From: Saccharospirillaceae bacterium
Lineage (GTDB): Bacteria > Pseudomonadota > Gammaproteobacteria > Pseudomonadales > Oceanobacteraceae
Reading direction: 5' to 3'
Length of the DNA stretch: 64,000 nucleotides
Assembly (NCBI GenBank): GCA_022448365.1
Contig: JAKVCS010000001.1
Span: 1-64,000, forward strand
The translations under genes were made by a program, and so were the position numbers. The notes beneath the pieces were generated by a model. The model worked only from the letters and a program-made list of their open reading frames with translations, did no database searches and was not told where the DNA came from. This document shows, in pieces, positions 54,494 to 63,114 of the stretch (positions are counted from its first letter, which is position 1; each line of letters opens with the position of its first letter).

Positions 54494-55156
54494 TTAGGCA
54501 CTGGTGTGATTTGGATAAACAGCAGTGTGCTGACTCCGCTGTACCACCATATAGCCATGTGTCTGCGGATATTGATCGTATTCCAAATGGCGAACCACTG
54601 CTCCGGCTGACATCACGGCCTGGACAAAACCATTTACACCCAACGACGAATAATAAATCTCGGGGCCCATCACACAGTTTCTGTGCTCACCAGCGACATC
54701 AACCGCCCCAAAAGAAAAGATAAAAACACCACCCGGTTTCAGTGCTGCAACCAGCTTGGTAATTAGCGAAGACTGATGCGTCAAAGGAACATGCCAGATA
54801 CTGTCCCAGGCACTGATGAAATCGTACTGACCCGTTGTTGGCCACTGACAAATATCCTTATGGTAGAAGCGAAACTGCGGATATTTTTCCTGAGCCAGCC
54901 GAATCATCTCTGCTGAAACATCGACACCTTCGACGTCGTAGCCATGCTCGGCAAGGTACCTCATAAAACGCCCGGTATGGCCGCAGCCAACATCCAGCGC
55001 TTTGCGGCAAGGATTCGGCTCGTCGCCCCGATCATCACCGGAGAGAAACTGCAATGCCCTGTTTAACTGATCCATGCCGTTATCCATTGGAAACACATCG
55101 TCGTTCCAGCGTTCGGTAATCTGATCGTAGGCTTTACCGGTTGCTTCAGGTTTCAT
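54494..55156 (-). CDS. Class I SAM-dependent methyltransferase
   Basis: The 220-residue protein has the Rossmann methyltransferase motifs: motif I ALDVGCGHTGRFMRYLAEHG (about 53-72), the acidic VEGVDVSAEMIRLAQEK, and ISAWDSIWHVPL followed by LKPGGVFIFSFGAVDVAG. The ATG at 55156 follows GAGGGTGAGC. It overlaps the upstream methyltransferase-like gene by 11 bases, so both are coupled. Acceptor unknown. Confidence 0.88.
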   Translation of the reverse strand: MKPEATGKAYDQITERWNDDVFPMDNGMDQLNRALQFLSGDDRGDEPNPCRKALDVGCGHTGRFMRYLAEHGYDVEGVDVSAEMIRLAQEKYPQFRFYHKDICQWPTTGQYDFISAWDSIWHVPLTHQSSLITKLVAALKPGGVFIFSFGAVDVAGEHRNCVMGPEIYYSSLGVNGFVQAVMSAGAVVRHLEYDQYPQTHGYMVVQRSQHTAVYPNHTSA

Positions 55157-55772
55157 GCTCACCCTCACACGGCTTCAGACAATACAAATACACCGGGGAC
55201 TGGTAGAAGTCTTTCGCTTTAACAGTTTCATCCGGCTCAAAACCAGGCAGTGCAAAATTATTACTGATTAAAAATCGAGCATCCGACTCAAACATCTTTC
55301 CGCCCTGCTCTGTCTGCAATTTACCACTGATCGCCTGCATCGCGTCGGGATACAAATAACACACCATAACAGACGCCTTGCTTAAATCCTGCTTCAGGAA
55401 ATCCTTACGCATCACCTGCACATTGTTCAGCCGATACAAACGAATCAATAACAGAGACGCCAGCCAGGGTAACCAGGAAATTTCGTAACCAATAATCTGA
55501 CGTTGCGGATAACGCCGCGCCAAAATCACTAGCAAGTTGCCCCAGCCGCTGCCCAGTTCAACGATTTTTCCGACGACACCAGCATTTCCAGAGCTATTCG
55601 TAGCGTTCTGAAGTGCATCCACTTTATCAAATAAGGGCAACATAGCATCTCGTGCTGCACGGGAGCTGGGCATGGGAGAAATTCCTGCCACTAAGGTGCT
55701 CCAGACAATGGAGCATGCCGCCAGAAATACCAGTAGCAAAACAACAAACAAAGCGATTTCAGTAGCAGGCAT
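55146..55772 (-). CDS. Membrane-anchored methyltransferase-like protein
   Basis: The 208-residue product has an N-terminal membrane span (IALFVVLLLVFLAACSIVW) and a SAM-type fold: motif I is IVELGSGWGNLLVILARRYP (about 71-90), then IIGYEISWLPWLASLLL, and the later VMVCYLYPDAMQAIS. It resembles unnamed class I methyltransferases with a membrane anchor. The substrate may be lipid or membrane-associated. It overlaps the downstream methyltransferase gene by 11 bases and follows the asparaginase by 16 bases. Confidence 0.8.
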   Translation of the reverse strand: MPATEIALFVVLLLVFLAACSIVWSTLVAGISPMPSSRAARDAMLPLFDKVDALQNATNSSGNAGVVGKIVELGSGWGNLLVILARRYPQRQIIGYEISWLPWLASLLLIRLYRLNNVQVMRKDFLKQDLSKASVMVCYLYPDAMQAISGKLQTEQGGKMFESDARFLISNNFALPGFEPDETVKAKDFYQSPVYLYCLKPCEGEHET

Positions 55773-55788
55773 CGTTCAGCTCTTCATC

Positions 55789-56823
55789 TTATACTTCCCA
55801 GTCTGACAATAACGCGCGAATGTCAGTTTGGCTCTTGCCGGAAGAGAGTGCCAGCAACGCAAATACGTATAAAAAGTGCGTCTGCAAATCGCGATACAGT
55901 ACACCGCCTGAGGCAATTAACGCATGGGTGCTGCCATAAGGTATGCTGATGTGTTTTCCGGGGAAAGATCCAAGCAAGAATAAAGTATCGCCACTGGTTT
56001 CTTCGATGTGATCAATAATATCAGAGTACTCAGCACCAAACGGCCCCGTACCACTGTGGTAAAGCTGCAACACGACGATGTCTTTACCCGCTGAAACCGC
56101 ACGCAATAAATCTTTGTCGATACCTGGGTACAAGTGCAGGTAAGCAATTTTTTTCTGAGCCGCAACAACGGCTTCTTTCGACGGTAATGACGTATCACCA
56201 ATCGTTGGCTGGTCGACTTTATCTGCCAACGTATCAACGGCTAAACCCGCCACTGAACAGTAATACGTGACAACATTGCCATATACCGGATTAAAGACTT
56301 CTTCATCAAAACCCATCGGTTTTAATTCAAAGCCATTGAAGATTTTTGCTTCATTATTATTGGCATCAGAGCGGAAAGCGATATAAACGCCGCTTTCAGG
56401 TAAATCTGCCGCCACAAATTCCAGCGACGACGATAAACTCAAAGCAGTGTCTGACAGCGGATGGTCAGGCGCTAAAAATGCTCCGGTAAAGCAGACTTTT
56501 TTCGTCCATAGGTGGCTGAAGCATACCGCCGCTGCAACGGTATAAGCTTTCGTGTCAGTACCATGAGTCACGACAATACCGTCACAATCGCTGTTACAGC
56601 AATCCTCAATGCTATTCAGCACGTCGACCCAGTCAGCTGGACTGAGCACTTCAGAATTTTTGTTGATCGGGGATACAACTTCAACATCGAAGCCCAGTTT
56701 ATTTTTAACCGCTTCAATCTGTTCAGCGATTTTACTGGCACCTGCCTCAACAGCGACATGATCGGATTTCAAGATTGAACCGATGGTACCACCGGTAGTG
56801 ATTACACGGATTTTTTTCTTCAA
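55789..56823 (-). CDS. L-asparaginase family protein, TTG start
   Basis: The 344-residue enzyme hydrolyses asparagine to aspartate. The two catalytic threonine motifs are present: TTGGTIGS near the N-terminus and VVTHGTDT around residue 87. There is no signal peptide, so the enzyme is cytosolic. Homologues begin close to KKKIRVITTGGTI, and no in-frame ATG exists there: the nearest start is TTG at 56823 (after GGAATATCG), with another TTG 24 codons upstream. The TTG at 56823 is chosen; the start is uncertain. It heads the pair of methyltransferase genes. Confidence 0.85.
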   Translation of the reverse strand: MKKKIRVITTGGTIGSILKSDHVAVEAGASKIAEQIEAVKNKLGFDVEVVSPINKNSEVLSPADWVDVLNSIEDCCNSDCDGIVVTHGTDTKAYTVAAAVCFSHLWTKKVCFTGAFLAPDHPLSDTALSLSSSLEFVAADLPESGVYIAFRSDANNNEAKIFNGFELKPMGFDEEVFNPVYGNVVTYYCSVAGLAVDTLADKVDQPTIGDTSLPSKEAVVAAQKKIAYLHLYPGIDKDLLRAVSAGKDIVVLQLYHSGTGPFGAEYSDIIDHIEETSGDTLFLLGSFPGKHISIPYGSTHALIASGGVLYRDLQTHFLYVFALLALSSGKSQTDIRALLSDWEV

Positions 56824-56934
56824 CGATATTCCAACTGCTTTGCAGCAACGCTTACATGAGCCGCCAACGCTATCACTGGGCTGACTGGCAAGCAAGCCAT
56901 GCTGACAGCCCAGTAAAAGGAGATTTAATCGCGA

Positions 56935-57348
56935 TCACACCGCCGAAGCTTTGCGGTAACACAAGAAGGCGTAACCAAAGAACACCGCGAACAACAGATC
57001 ATTCAAACCATAAACCGAATAAAAAAGTCCGGTCAGCCAGTCAGTAGCGTAAATATCAGGCAAAGCTTCCCAATTACCAGACATCCAGATAAGCCAAACC
57101 ACCACATACAACACCTTTTCTACCGCAAATACTGCCGCCAGCCATTGCACGGCATTATCGGTAATCCGAGAGGTGGCGATATAAGCCAGGCCCCACAATA
57201 CGATACAAATCAAGCCGAAGGTCGACATCACAGTCGGATCATACTCTGACACTGTATTGTTGGTGAAAAACCGACTGACGGTTAAAACACCAATAACGTT
57301 GGCCAGCCCGCCAGCAACAAATCCAGCTGACAGCATGGATGGTTTCAT
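56935..57348 (-). CDS. Hypothetical four-helix inner-membrane protein
   Basis: The 137-residue protein has four hydrophobic segments (near 8-24, 43-60, 66-88 and 105-130) and short loops; cytoplasmic loops are basic (CYRKASAV at the C-terminus). I do not recognise a family. Aromatic-rich stretches (VVVWLIWMSGNWEALPD) lie in the periplasmic loop. The stop is about 110 bases from the asparaginase start on the same strand. A membrane transport or sensing role is possible only by analogy. Confidence 0.7.
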   Translation of the reverse strand: MKPSMLSAGFVAGGLANVIGVLTVSRFFTNNTVSEYDPTVMSTFGLICIVLWGLAYIATSRITDNAVQWLAAVFAVEKVLYVVVWLIWMSGNWEALPDIYATDWLTGLFYSVYGLNDLLFAVFFGYAFLCYRKASAV

Positions 57349-57652
57349 ATTCTTTCTCCTGTTGTTTATTGAATAACGCTTTCAAAGCTCAAGTCATTGC
57401 GCCCGACATAGTAGCCAGATCAGAACGGTTTAAATAGGTGGAATCCTGTCATACCAAAGAGCGCAGTCACCCTGCACGAACGATAGGTGTCGCCAATAGC
57501 CGCTTGATCATGGGTAACGGACATGCACAATCTTCGCTCAGGGCAACTGGTTCATACGTCGCTTCAGCCAGAGAAGATCCCTCAATTATTTTGTGGCTAC
57601 TTCAGGTATACTTCTCGCCCTTTTCAGAATCTACCCGTTCAAGAGCCACCTT
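57349..57652. other. Intergenic region between 57348 and yjdM
   Basis: The 304 bases between these divergent genes contain no gene I can support. A -10-like TATACT lies at 57607-57612, about 41 bases upstream of yjdM, but no matching -35 is clear. I see no repeat or terminator. Confidence 0.4.
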
Positions 57653-57988
57653 ATGTCTTTACCTCCATGCCCTAAATGTGAATCTGAGTACGTTTATCAG
57701 GATCAGGAATTGTTAATATGCCCGGAGTGTGCGAACGAGTGGAACCCAAACGAAGTGTCGGAAAGCGATGAACCGATCGCCAGAGATGCTAACGGTACAA
57801 TGCTAAAGGCGGGCGATAAGGTAACCGCTGCCAAAGATCTGAAGATTAAAGGCAGCTCTCAGGTAATTAAAGTCGGTACTAAGGCTATGATTCGTCGAAT
57901 CCTTGATGCCAAGGATCACGAACTCGACTGTAAAGTGGATGGCGTAGGTGAAATGATGGTTACGGCCAAATTCGTGAAAAAAGCCTGA
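57653..57988 (+). CDS. yjdM: Zinc-ribbon protein YjdM (PhnA family)
   Basis: The 111-residue protein is collinear with E. coli YjdM (also 111 residues). The N-terminal zinc ribbon uses PCPKCESEYVYQD and ICPECANEW (four cysteines), and the C-terminal SH3-like domain contains DANGTMLKAGDKVTAAKDLKIKGSSQVIKVGTKA. Despite its PhnA label it does not cleave phosphonoacetate in E. coli, and its role is unclear. The start at 57653 gives the E. coli-like N-terminus (MSLPPCPKC); no strong ribosome site is visible. It is convergent with gdhB. Confidence 0.95.
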   Translation: MSLPPCPKCESEYVYQDQELLICPECANEWNPNEVSESDEPIARDANGTMLKAGDKVTAAKDLKIKGSSQVIKVGTKAMIRRILDAKDHELDCKVDGVGEMMVTAKFVKKA

Positions 57989-58040
57989 TTTCTGAAGCCC
58001 CTGAAGGCGGGGCTCCGTTGTAAGCCTGCAGCACCAATGA

Positions 58041-61000
58041 TTAATCGCAGCTCTTCTGATGGCGGCTCGACTGTGCAAGGTCAAGCAGCTCTCGCAGAGC
58101 TACTGAGACCATCGAGAACTCAAGTTGGTCGGTATTTTTAAGTTCGGTCAACATTCGCTGCCAGCGTTTAACCAACACCGCTTGCTCCTCCTCCCAGAGC
58201 TCCACCGCGTGCTGTAATGTCTGTCCGTCCTGCATGCTGGCCAAAATACCTTCAGTCAGACCACGCTGCTGCCAATCCAGGTCATCGCGTAATGTTTCGC
58301 GTGCCAGTGCATCCCAGTGGCTGGACGATGGAAGCGCATTAATCTGCTGCATAAACCAGTTCAGCGACAAGTATTCACCCATTTCGAAATAGGTTTCAGC
58401 TACCTGCTGCAAGTCACGTTCAGCCTGCCCGGAAGCTTCAATAATCCCAAGTGAAGAATACAAGTTCGTAGCTCCGGCAGTGACAGCTGCCAGTTGCTCA
58501 GGGACACCAGCGGCAATGCGCTCTTCATAAACGCCTTGCCAGCGCTCCAGTTCCGACCCCTTGAGCGTTTCACCCAGTGACGTCATCATGCTCTGCACCG
58601 ATCCACCAAATTTGGATACCTCAGCACCAATATCGATCGTCGCACGACGGTTACGCAGGAACCAGCGGGTTCCACGTCGTACCAGACGCATCATATCGGC
58701 CATCATACTTTCCTGAACATCCGTGTCGATCTTGTAGTCCAATTCCGCAATTGCATTCCAGTACTGTGGAAGCGCGAATATGTCACGCGCCGTTAAGAAC
58801 GCTCGTGCAATGTCGCTGACATTCGCCCCGGTGGAGTCACGCAACCGGTTCACAAACGTGATGCCCATGTAATTCACCATGTCATTAGCCAGCTGAGTCG
58901 CAATAATTTCACTGCGCAGGCGATGCCGGTACATGGGTTCACAGAAGCGTTGCACCAATTGCTGTGGAAACTCCGTTTTCAGAAGTTCGGAGATGTAGCT
59001 GTCGTCGCTGATATCCGGATGATTCAGTACTTCTTTCAGATCAGCTTTGGTATAGGAAATTAAGACCGATAACTCTGGCCGAGTTAATCCCAGAGACTCG
59101 CTGCGACGCTCTGCCAGTGTTTCCTCATTTGGCAGAAACTCCAATACACGATCCAGCTTCCCTACATTTTCATATTCGTGCATCAGACGCACATACTCAT
59201 CCAGGCGCCCCTGACAATCACGATACGCTAACGCTATCGCCTGTGTCTGGCGATAATTATTATTCAGAACCAGCTTGGAAACCTGATCGGTCATATCCAT
59301 GAATATCTGATTTCGCTGCTTGCGCGTCAGATCGCCTGCATCAAGGATTTCATTCAGCATAATCTTGATATTGACTTCGTGGTCGGAGCAATCGACGCCA
59401 GCCGCGTTGTCAATGAAATCGGTATACGATGCCCCACCATTTAGACCAAATTCAATGCGGCCTAATTGAGTAACACCCAGGTTTCCACCTTCACCAATCA
59501 CTTTGGCACGAACCTCAGAGCCATTAATCCGCAACGCATCATTGGCTTTATCACCAACGTCAGAGTCCTGCTCCTGGCTTGATTTAATATAAGTACCAAT
59601 GCCGCCGTTCCAGATGAGATCAACCGGCGCTTTCAATAACGCTTTGATAAGTTCATTAGGGGGTAGCCGATCTTCTGTAATCCCGAATATCTGTTTCATC
59701 TCCAATGAAATAGGAATGCTCTTGGCACTGCGGGAGAAAATACCACCGCCTTTAGAGATCAGCGTTTTGTCATAATCGCTCCAGCTTGAACGAGGCAGTT
59801 CGAATAGTCGTTTACGTTCAACGAAGCTTTTGGCCGAGTCCGGATTTGGATCGATAAAGATATGCATATGGTTAAAAGCGGCAGTCAGACAAATATGCTC
59901 CGATAACAGCATACCATTACCAAAAACGTCACCAGCCATATCTCCGATACCAACGACAGAGAAATCCTTCTCCTGCACGTTGTGTCCACGTTCACGAAAA
60001 TGCCGCTGAACAGAAACCCAGGCACCACGTGCGGTAATACCCATTTTTTTATGGTCGTAACCAATCGACCCACCCGACGCAAAACCATCGCCCATCCAGA
60101 AGCCACGATTGACTGCAATTTCGTTGGCAATATCGGAGAAGGTTGCGGTACCTTTATCGGCGGCAACCACCAGATACGGATCATCACCATCGTGGCGCGC
60201 AACACAATTTGGAGGAACGATATCACCATCCACCAGATTATCGGTGATATCCAATAACGCGCTGATAAATGTCTGATAACACGCGATACCTTCAGCAATA
60301 AATGCATCTCGACCGCCGTCTTTAGGCAGTTGTTTCGCAACAAAACCACCTTTGGCACCAACGGGTACAATTACCGCATTTTTTACTTGCTGAGCTTTGA
60401 CCAAACCCAGCACCTCGGTTCGAAAATCTTCTGTCCGGTCCGACCAGCGTAAACCACCACGAGCGACTTTACCGCCACGTAAATGAACACCCTCGATACG
60501 TGGCGAATACACGAAGATTTCAAACATCGGGCGTGGTAGTGGAATATCCGAAATTGCCGCCGGATTAATTTTAAAGCTGATGTATTCTTTATCGTCACCA
60601 GTGGTGTCGGTTTGGAAAAAATTCGTCCTTAATGTTGCATTTATCAGTTCAATATAGCGCCGAATAGTTCGGTCCTCATTCAACTGTTCAACACCATCCA
60701 ATGCATCTATCAGCTTTTTTTCGCACTGCTCTGTATTGACCTGACGGATTTCTTCTTTAACGTGTTGCAGGCCGAAGCGTTGATGAAACAAGTCAACCAG
60801 GCCCGCACTGATCGGAATATAGCGACATAGAGTTTCAGCGATGTAGCTCTCCGAAATACCGAAACGGATCTGCTTCATATAGCGGGCATAGCCGCGCAAC
60901 AGCGCAATATCGCGCCAGCCTATATTGGCACCCAGCACCAGGCGATTAAATCCATCATTTTCGGCTTTCCCCTGCCATATTGCTCGAAAGGACTCCTGAA

Positions 61001-62882
61001 ATAGTGTTTTCACTTCGGCAATATTTATGGTTTCCGACAAGTCATATTTCAACAGGAAATTGTGTATCCATACTTTATTGCCATCGACGGTATTTATTTC
61101 GTACGGATGCTCACCCAATACTCGCAAGCCAAGATTTTCCAGTACCGGGATAACATCTGATAGTGGCAAGATCGTATCACGGTTAAACAATTTGAATCGC
61201 AGCAGGCTTTCGTCCTCTTCTATCTCACGATAGAAGCTCATCGCCAGCTCACCCGGTTGCTGCATCAGCAACTGATCGATGTGCTGCACATCAGCCACAG
61301 CAGTGCGAGCTGAAAAGTTCTCACGATAGCCTGCGGGGAAAGCTTCACGGTACCGATGAAACTGATGATTACCCTTTTCTTCCCCCACCTGTTCAATCAA
61401 TGCTTCGTGTAAATCATCCTGCCAGGAACGCACTACCTGAACAATTTTTCGCGACACGAGATCCGGATCAAAATCGATGGTCTTGTCTGGATTAAGGCGC
61501 AACATAAAGTGTGTCCGCGCCAGAATGGATTCTGAGAAATAGGTATTAAATTCGACATCTAACGGTAAAAACTCGGACTCCAGCACCTGCTGCATTTTCT
61601 CGCGCAACTCCGTGTTGTAAATGTCGCGAGGAATGTATGTCAGGCAGGATAAGAACTTGCTGTAAGGGTCTCGACGCAGGAACACCCGCGTTTGCCGACG
61701 CTCCTGAATGTTTAATACTGCAACCGTGGTATCTGCAAGTTCCTGAGCTTCCGATTGGAACAGTTCATCACGCGGATACACTTCCAGAATACGATTTAAC
61801 TCTTTACCACTGTGGCCCTTATTGTCGAAGCCAGATAACCGCCTCACTTCTTTCAACTTCTCCCGAATAATCGGAACATTATTCGGGCTTTCTATGTAGA
61901 CAATCGAAGTAAACAAACCGGTAAAGCGCATGGCCCCGATAACATCGCCCTCGTCATTAAAACGCTTGACGACGACATAGTCCGGATAAGCCCTTCGGTG
62001 AATCCGGCTGCGGGTACCGGACTTCATAAAACTGACCAACTGTTTCTGAGCAATAAATTTCTGCAGGTCAGCATCTAAATCATGAATAGGAACATTGTGC
62101 TTGCGACTGCTATGAAAGCGCAGAACCCCGAGATCTTCTTTATCTTCGCGGCAAATTTCCAGGTCCTTGTTACCCTGATGAATATCGAACTCATCATAAG
62201 CCAGGAAAGTGAAGTGATTATCCATCAGCCACTCAAGAAATGCCTTGGCTTCATGGCAATCGGAGTCGCTGAAGTGTTTATTTTTCCCCACCAGCTTAAT
62301 CGCATCACCCACTTTTTTAACGATTGCCGGATAATCCTCAACACAGTGAGACACCTCAGCCAGAACCGATAGCAACTCGTCACGCAGCTCATCCAGCATC
62401 TGCTTATCGGAGTGATGATCGATTTCAATGTATACAATCGCTTCAGGTTTGCTCTGTTTGGTTGCATGGCGCCAGCGTTCAGCATCTTTGCAGCTTTTGA
62501 GCTTGCCTTGCTTATCGCGCTCAGCATGGAAAACACAGTAATGTATCGCATGCAAAGACATCTGACGGTTATTCAGCTGCATACGCACGGAATCAACAAG
62601 AAACGGTACATCATCACAGACAATCTCGATTACGGTGTGCAAAGACTGCCAGCCGTAATTCTCGTAATCCGGGTTAAGAACCCGCACCTTGGCCTCACCA
62701 GCTTTGCGGGTTTGCAGCAGCTGCCAGCAAGATAGTGTGGCGCCATAGACATCCTCTACCGAGCGGGCCAGCAGCTCCTCCATCGGTGCCTTGGAATAGT
62801 ATAAATCCGCAAAGCTCTTCAGCAGTTCTACCTGGCTGGTTTCGTTGCGTTGTCCGATCAGATCATGCAATGCCGTTAACAT
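58041..62882 (-). CDS. gdhB: NAD-specific glutamate dehydrogenase, large (GdhB/GDH2-type)
   Basis: The 1613-residue enzyme belongs to the large bacterial NAD-GDH class, like Pseudomonas GdhB (about 1620). It oxidatively deaminates glutamate to 2-oxoglutarate and ammonia, favouring catabolism. The N-terminal half is regulatory (ACT-like segments; MLTALHDLIGQRNETSQVELLKSFADLYYSKAPM start). The catalytic core around residues 790-1100 contains RGGKVARGGLRWSDR, the lysine block VKNAVIVPVGAKGGFVAKQLP, and the NAD fold with VVGIGDMAGDVFGNG. The gene is single, convergent with yjdM and divergent from moxR. Confidence 0.96.
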   Translation of the reverse strand: MLTALHDLIGQRNETSQVELLKSFADLYYSKAPMEELLARSVEDVYGATLSCWQLLQTRKAGEAKVRVLNPDYENYGWQSLHTVIEIVCDDVPFLVDSVRMQLNNRQMSLHAIHYCVFHAERDKQGKLKSCKDAERWRHATKQSKPEAIVYIEIDHHSDKQMLDELRDELLSVLAEVSHCVEDYPAIVKKVGDAIKLVGKNKHFSDSDCHEAKAFLEWLMDNHFTFLAYDEFDIHQGNKDLEICREDKEDLGVLRFHSSRKHNVPIHDLDADLQKFIAQKQLVSFMKSGTRSRIHRRAYPDYVVVKRFNDEGDVIGAMRFTGLFTSIVYIESPNNVPIIREKLKEVRRLSGFDNKGHSGKELNRILEVYPRDELFQSEAQELADTTVAVLNIQERRQTRVFLRRDPYSKFLSCLTYIPRDIYNTELREKMQQVLESEFLPLDVEFNTYFSESILARTHFMLRLNPDKTIDFDPDLVSRKIVQVVRSWQDDLHEALIEQVGEEKGNHQFHRYREAFPAGYRENFSARTAVADVQHIDQLLMQQPGELAMSFYREIEEDESLLRFKLFNRDTILPLSDVIPVLENLGLRVLGEHPYEINTVDGNKVWIHNFLLKYDLSETINIAEVKTLFQESFRAIWQGKAENDGFNRLVLGANIGWRDIALLRGYARYMKQIRFGISESYIAETLCRYIPISAGLVDLFHQRFGLQHVKEEIRQVNTEQCEKKLIDALDGVEQLNEDRTIRRYIELINATLRTNFFQTDTTGDDKEYISFKINPAAISDIPLPRPMFEIFVYSPRIEGVHLRGGKVARGGLRWSDRTEDFRTEVLGLVKAQQVKNAVIVPVGAKGGFVAKQLPKDGGRDAFIAEGIACYQTFISALLDITDNLVDGDIVPPNCVARHDGDDPYLVVAADKGTATFSDIANEIAVNRGFWMGDGFASGGSIGYDHKKMGITARGAWVSVQRHFRERGHNVQEKDFSVVGIGDMAGDVFGNGMLLSEHICLTAAFNHMHIFIDPNPDSAKSFVERKRLFELPRSSWSDYDKTLISKGGGIFSRSAKSIPISLEMKQIFGITEDRLPPNELIKALLKAPVDLIWNGGIGTYIKSSQEQDSDVGDKANDALRINGSEVRAKVIGEGGNLGVTQLGRIEFGLNGGASYTDFIDNAAGVDCSDHEVNIKIMLNEILDAGDLTRKQRNQIFMDMTDQVSKLVLNNNYRQTQAIALAYRDCQGRLDEYVRLMHEYENVGKLDRVLEFLPNEETLAERRSESLGLTRPELSVLISYTKADLKEVLNHPDISDDSYISELLKTEFPQQLVQRFCEPMYRHRLRSEIIATQLANDMVNYMGITFVNRLRDSTGANVSDIARAFLTARDIFALPQYWNAIAELDYKIDTDVQESMMADMMRLVRRGTRWFLRNRRATIDIGAEVSKFGGSVQSMMTSLGETLKGSELERWQGVYEERIAAGVPEQLAAVTAGATNLYSSLGIIEASGQAERDLQQVAETYFEMGEYLSLNWFMQQINALPSSSHWDALARETLRDDLDWQQRGLTEGILASMQDGQTLQHAVELWEEEQAVLVKRWQRMLTELKNTDQLEFSMVSVALRELLDLAQSSRHQKSCD

Positions 62883-63114
62883 TCAGAGGCCCTTGTTGTA
62901 TACACTGTTACTAATAAGCGTAGCAGCTTGTAACAAATAGGCCGGGTTAACGTCCCAACTCAGTCAAAAAACAGAAAACAGCCAAAAACGGCGCTTCTTG
63001 ACGCTCCTTTACTGCAAACCACGAATCTTTCGTTTTTCTTCAGCCGGGAACATTGACGCTCGCCCGATATCCAATAAAATCATTTTCAAATCAAGGCTCT
63101 AGGAATCGGTGCAA

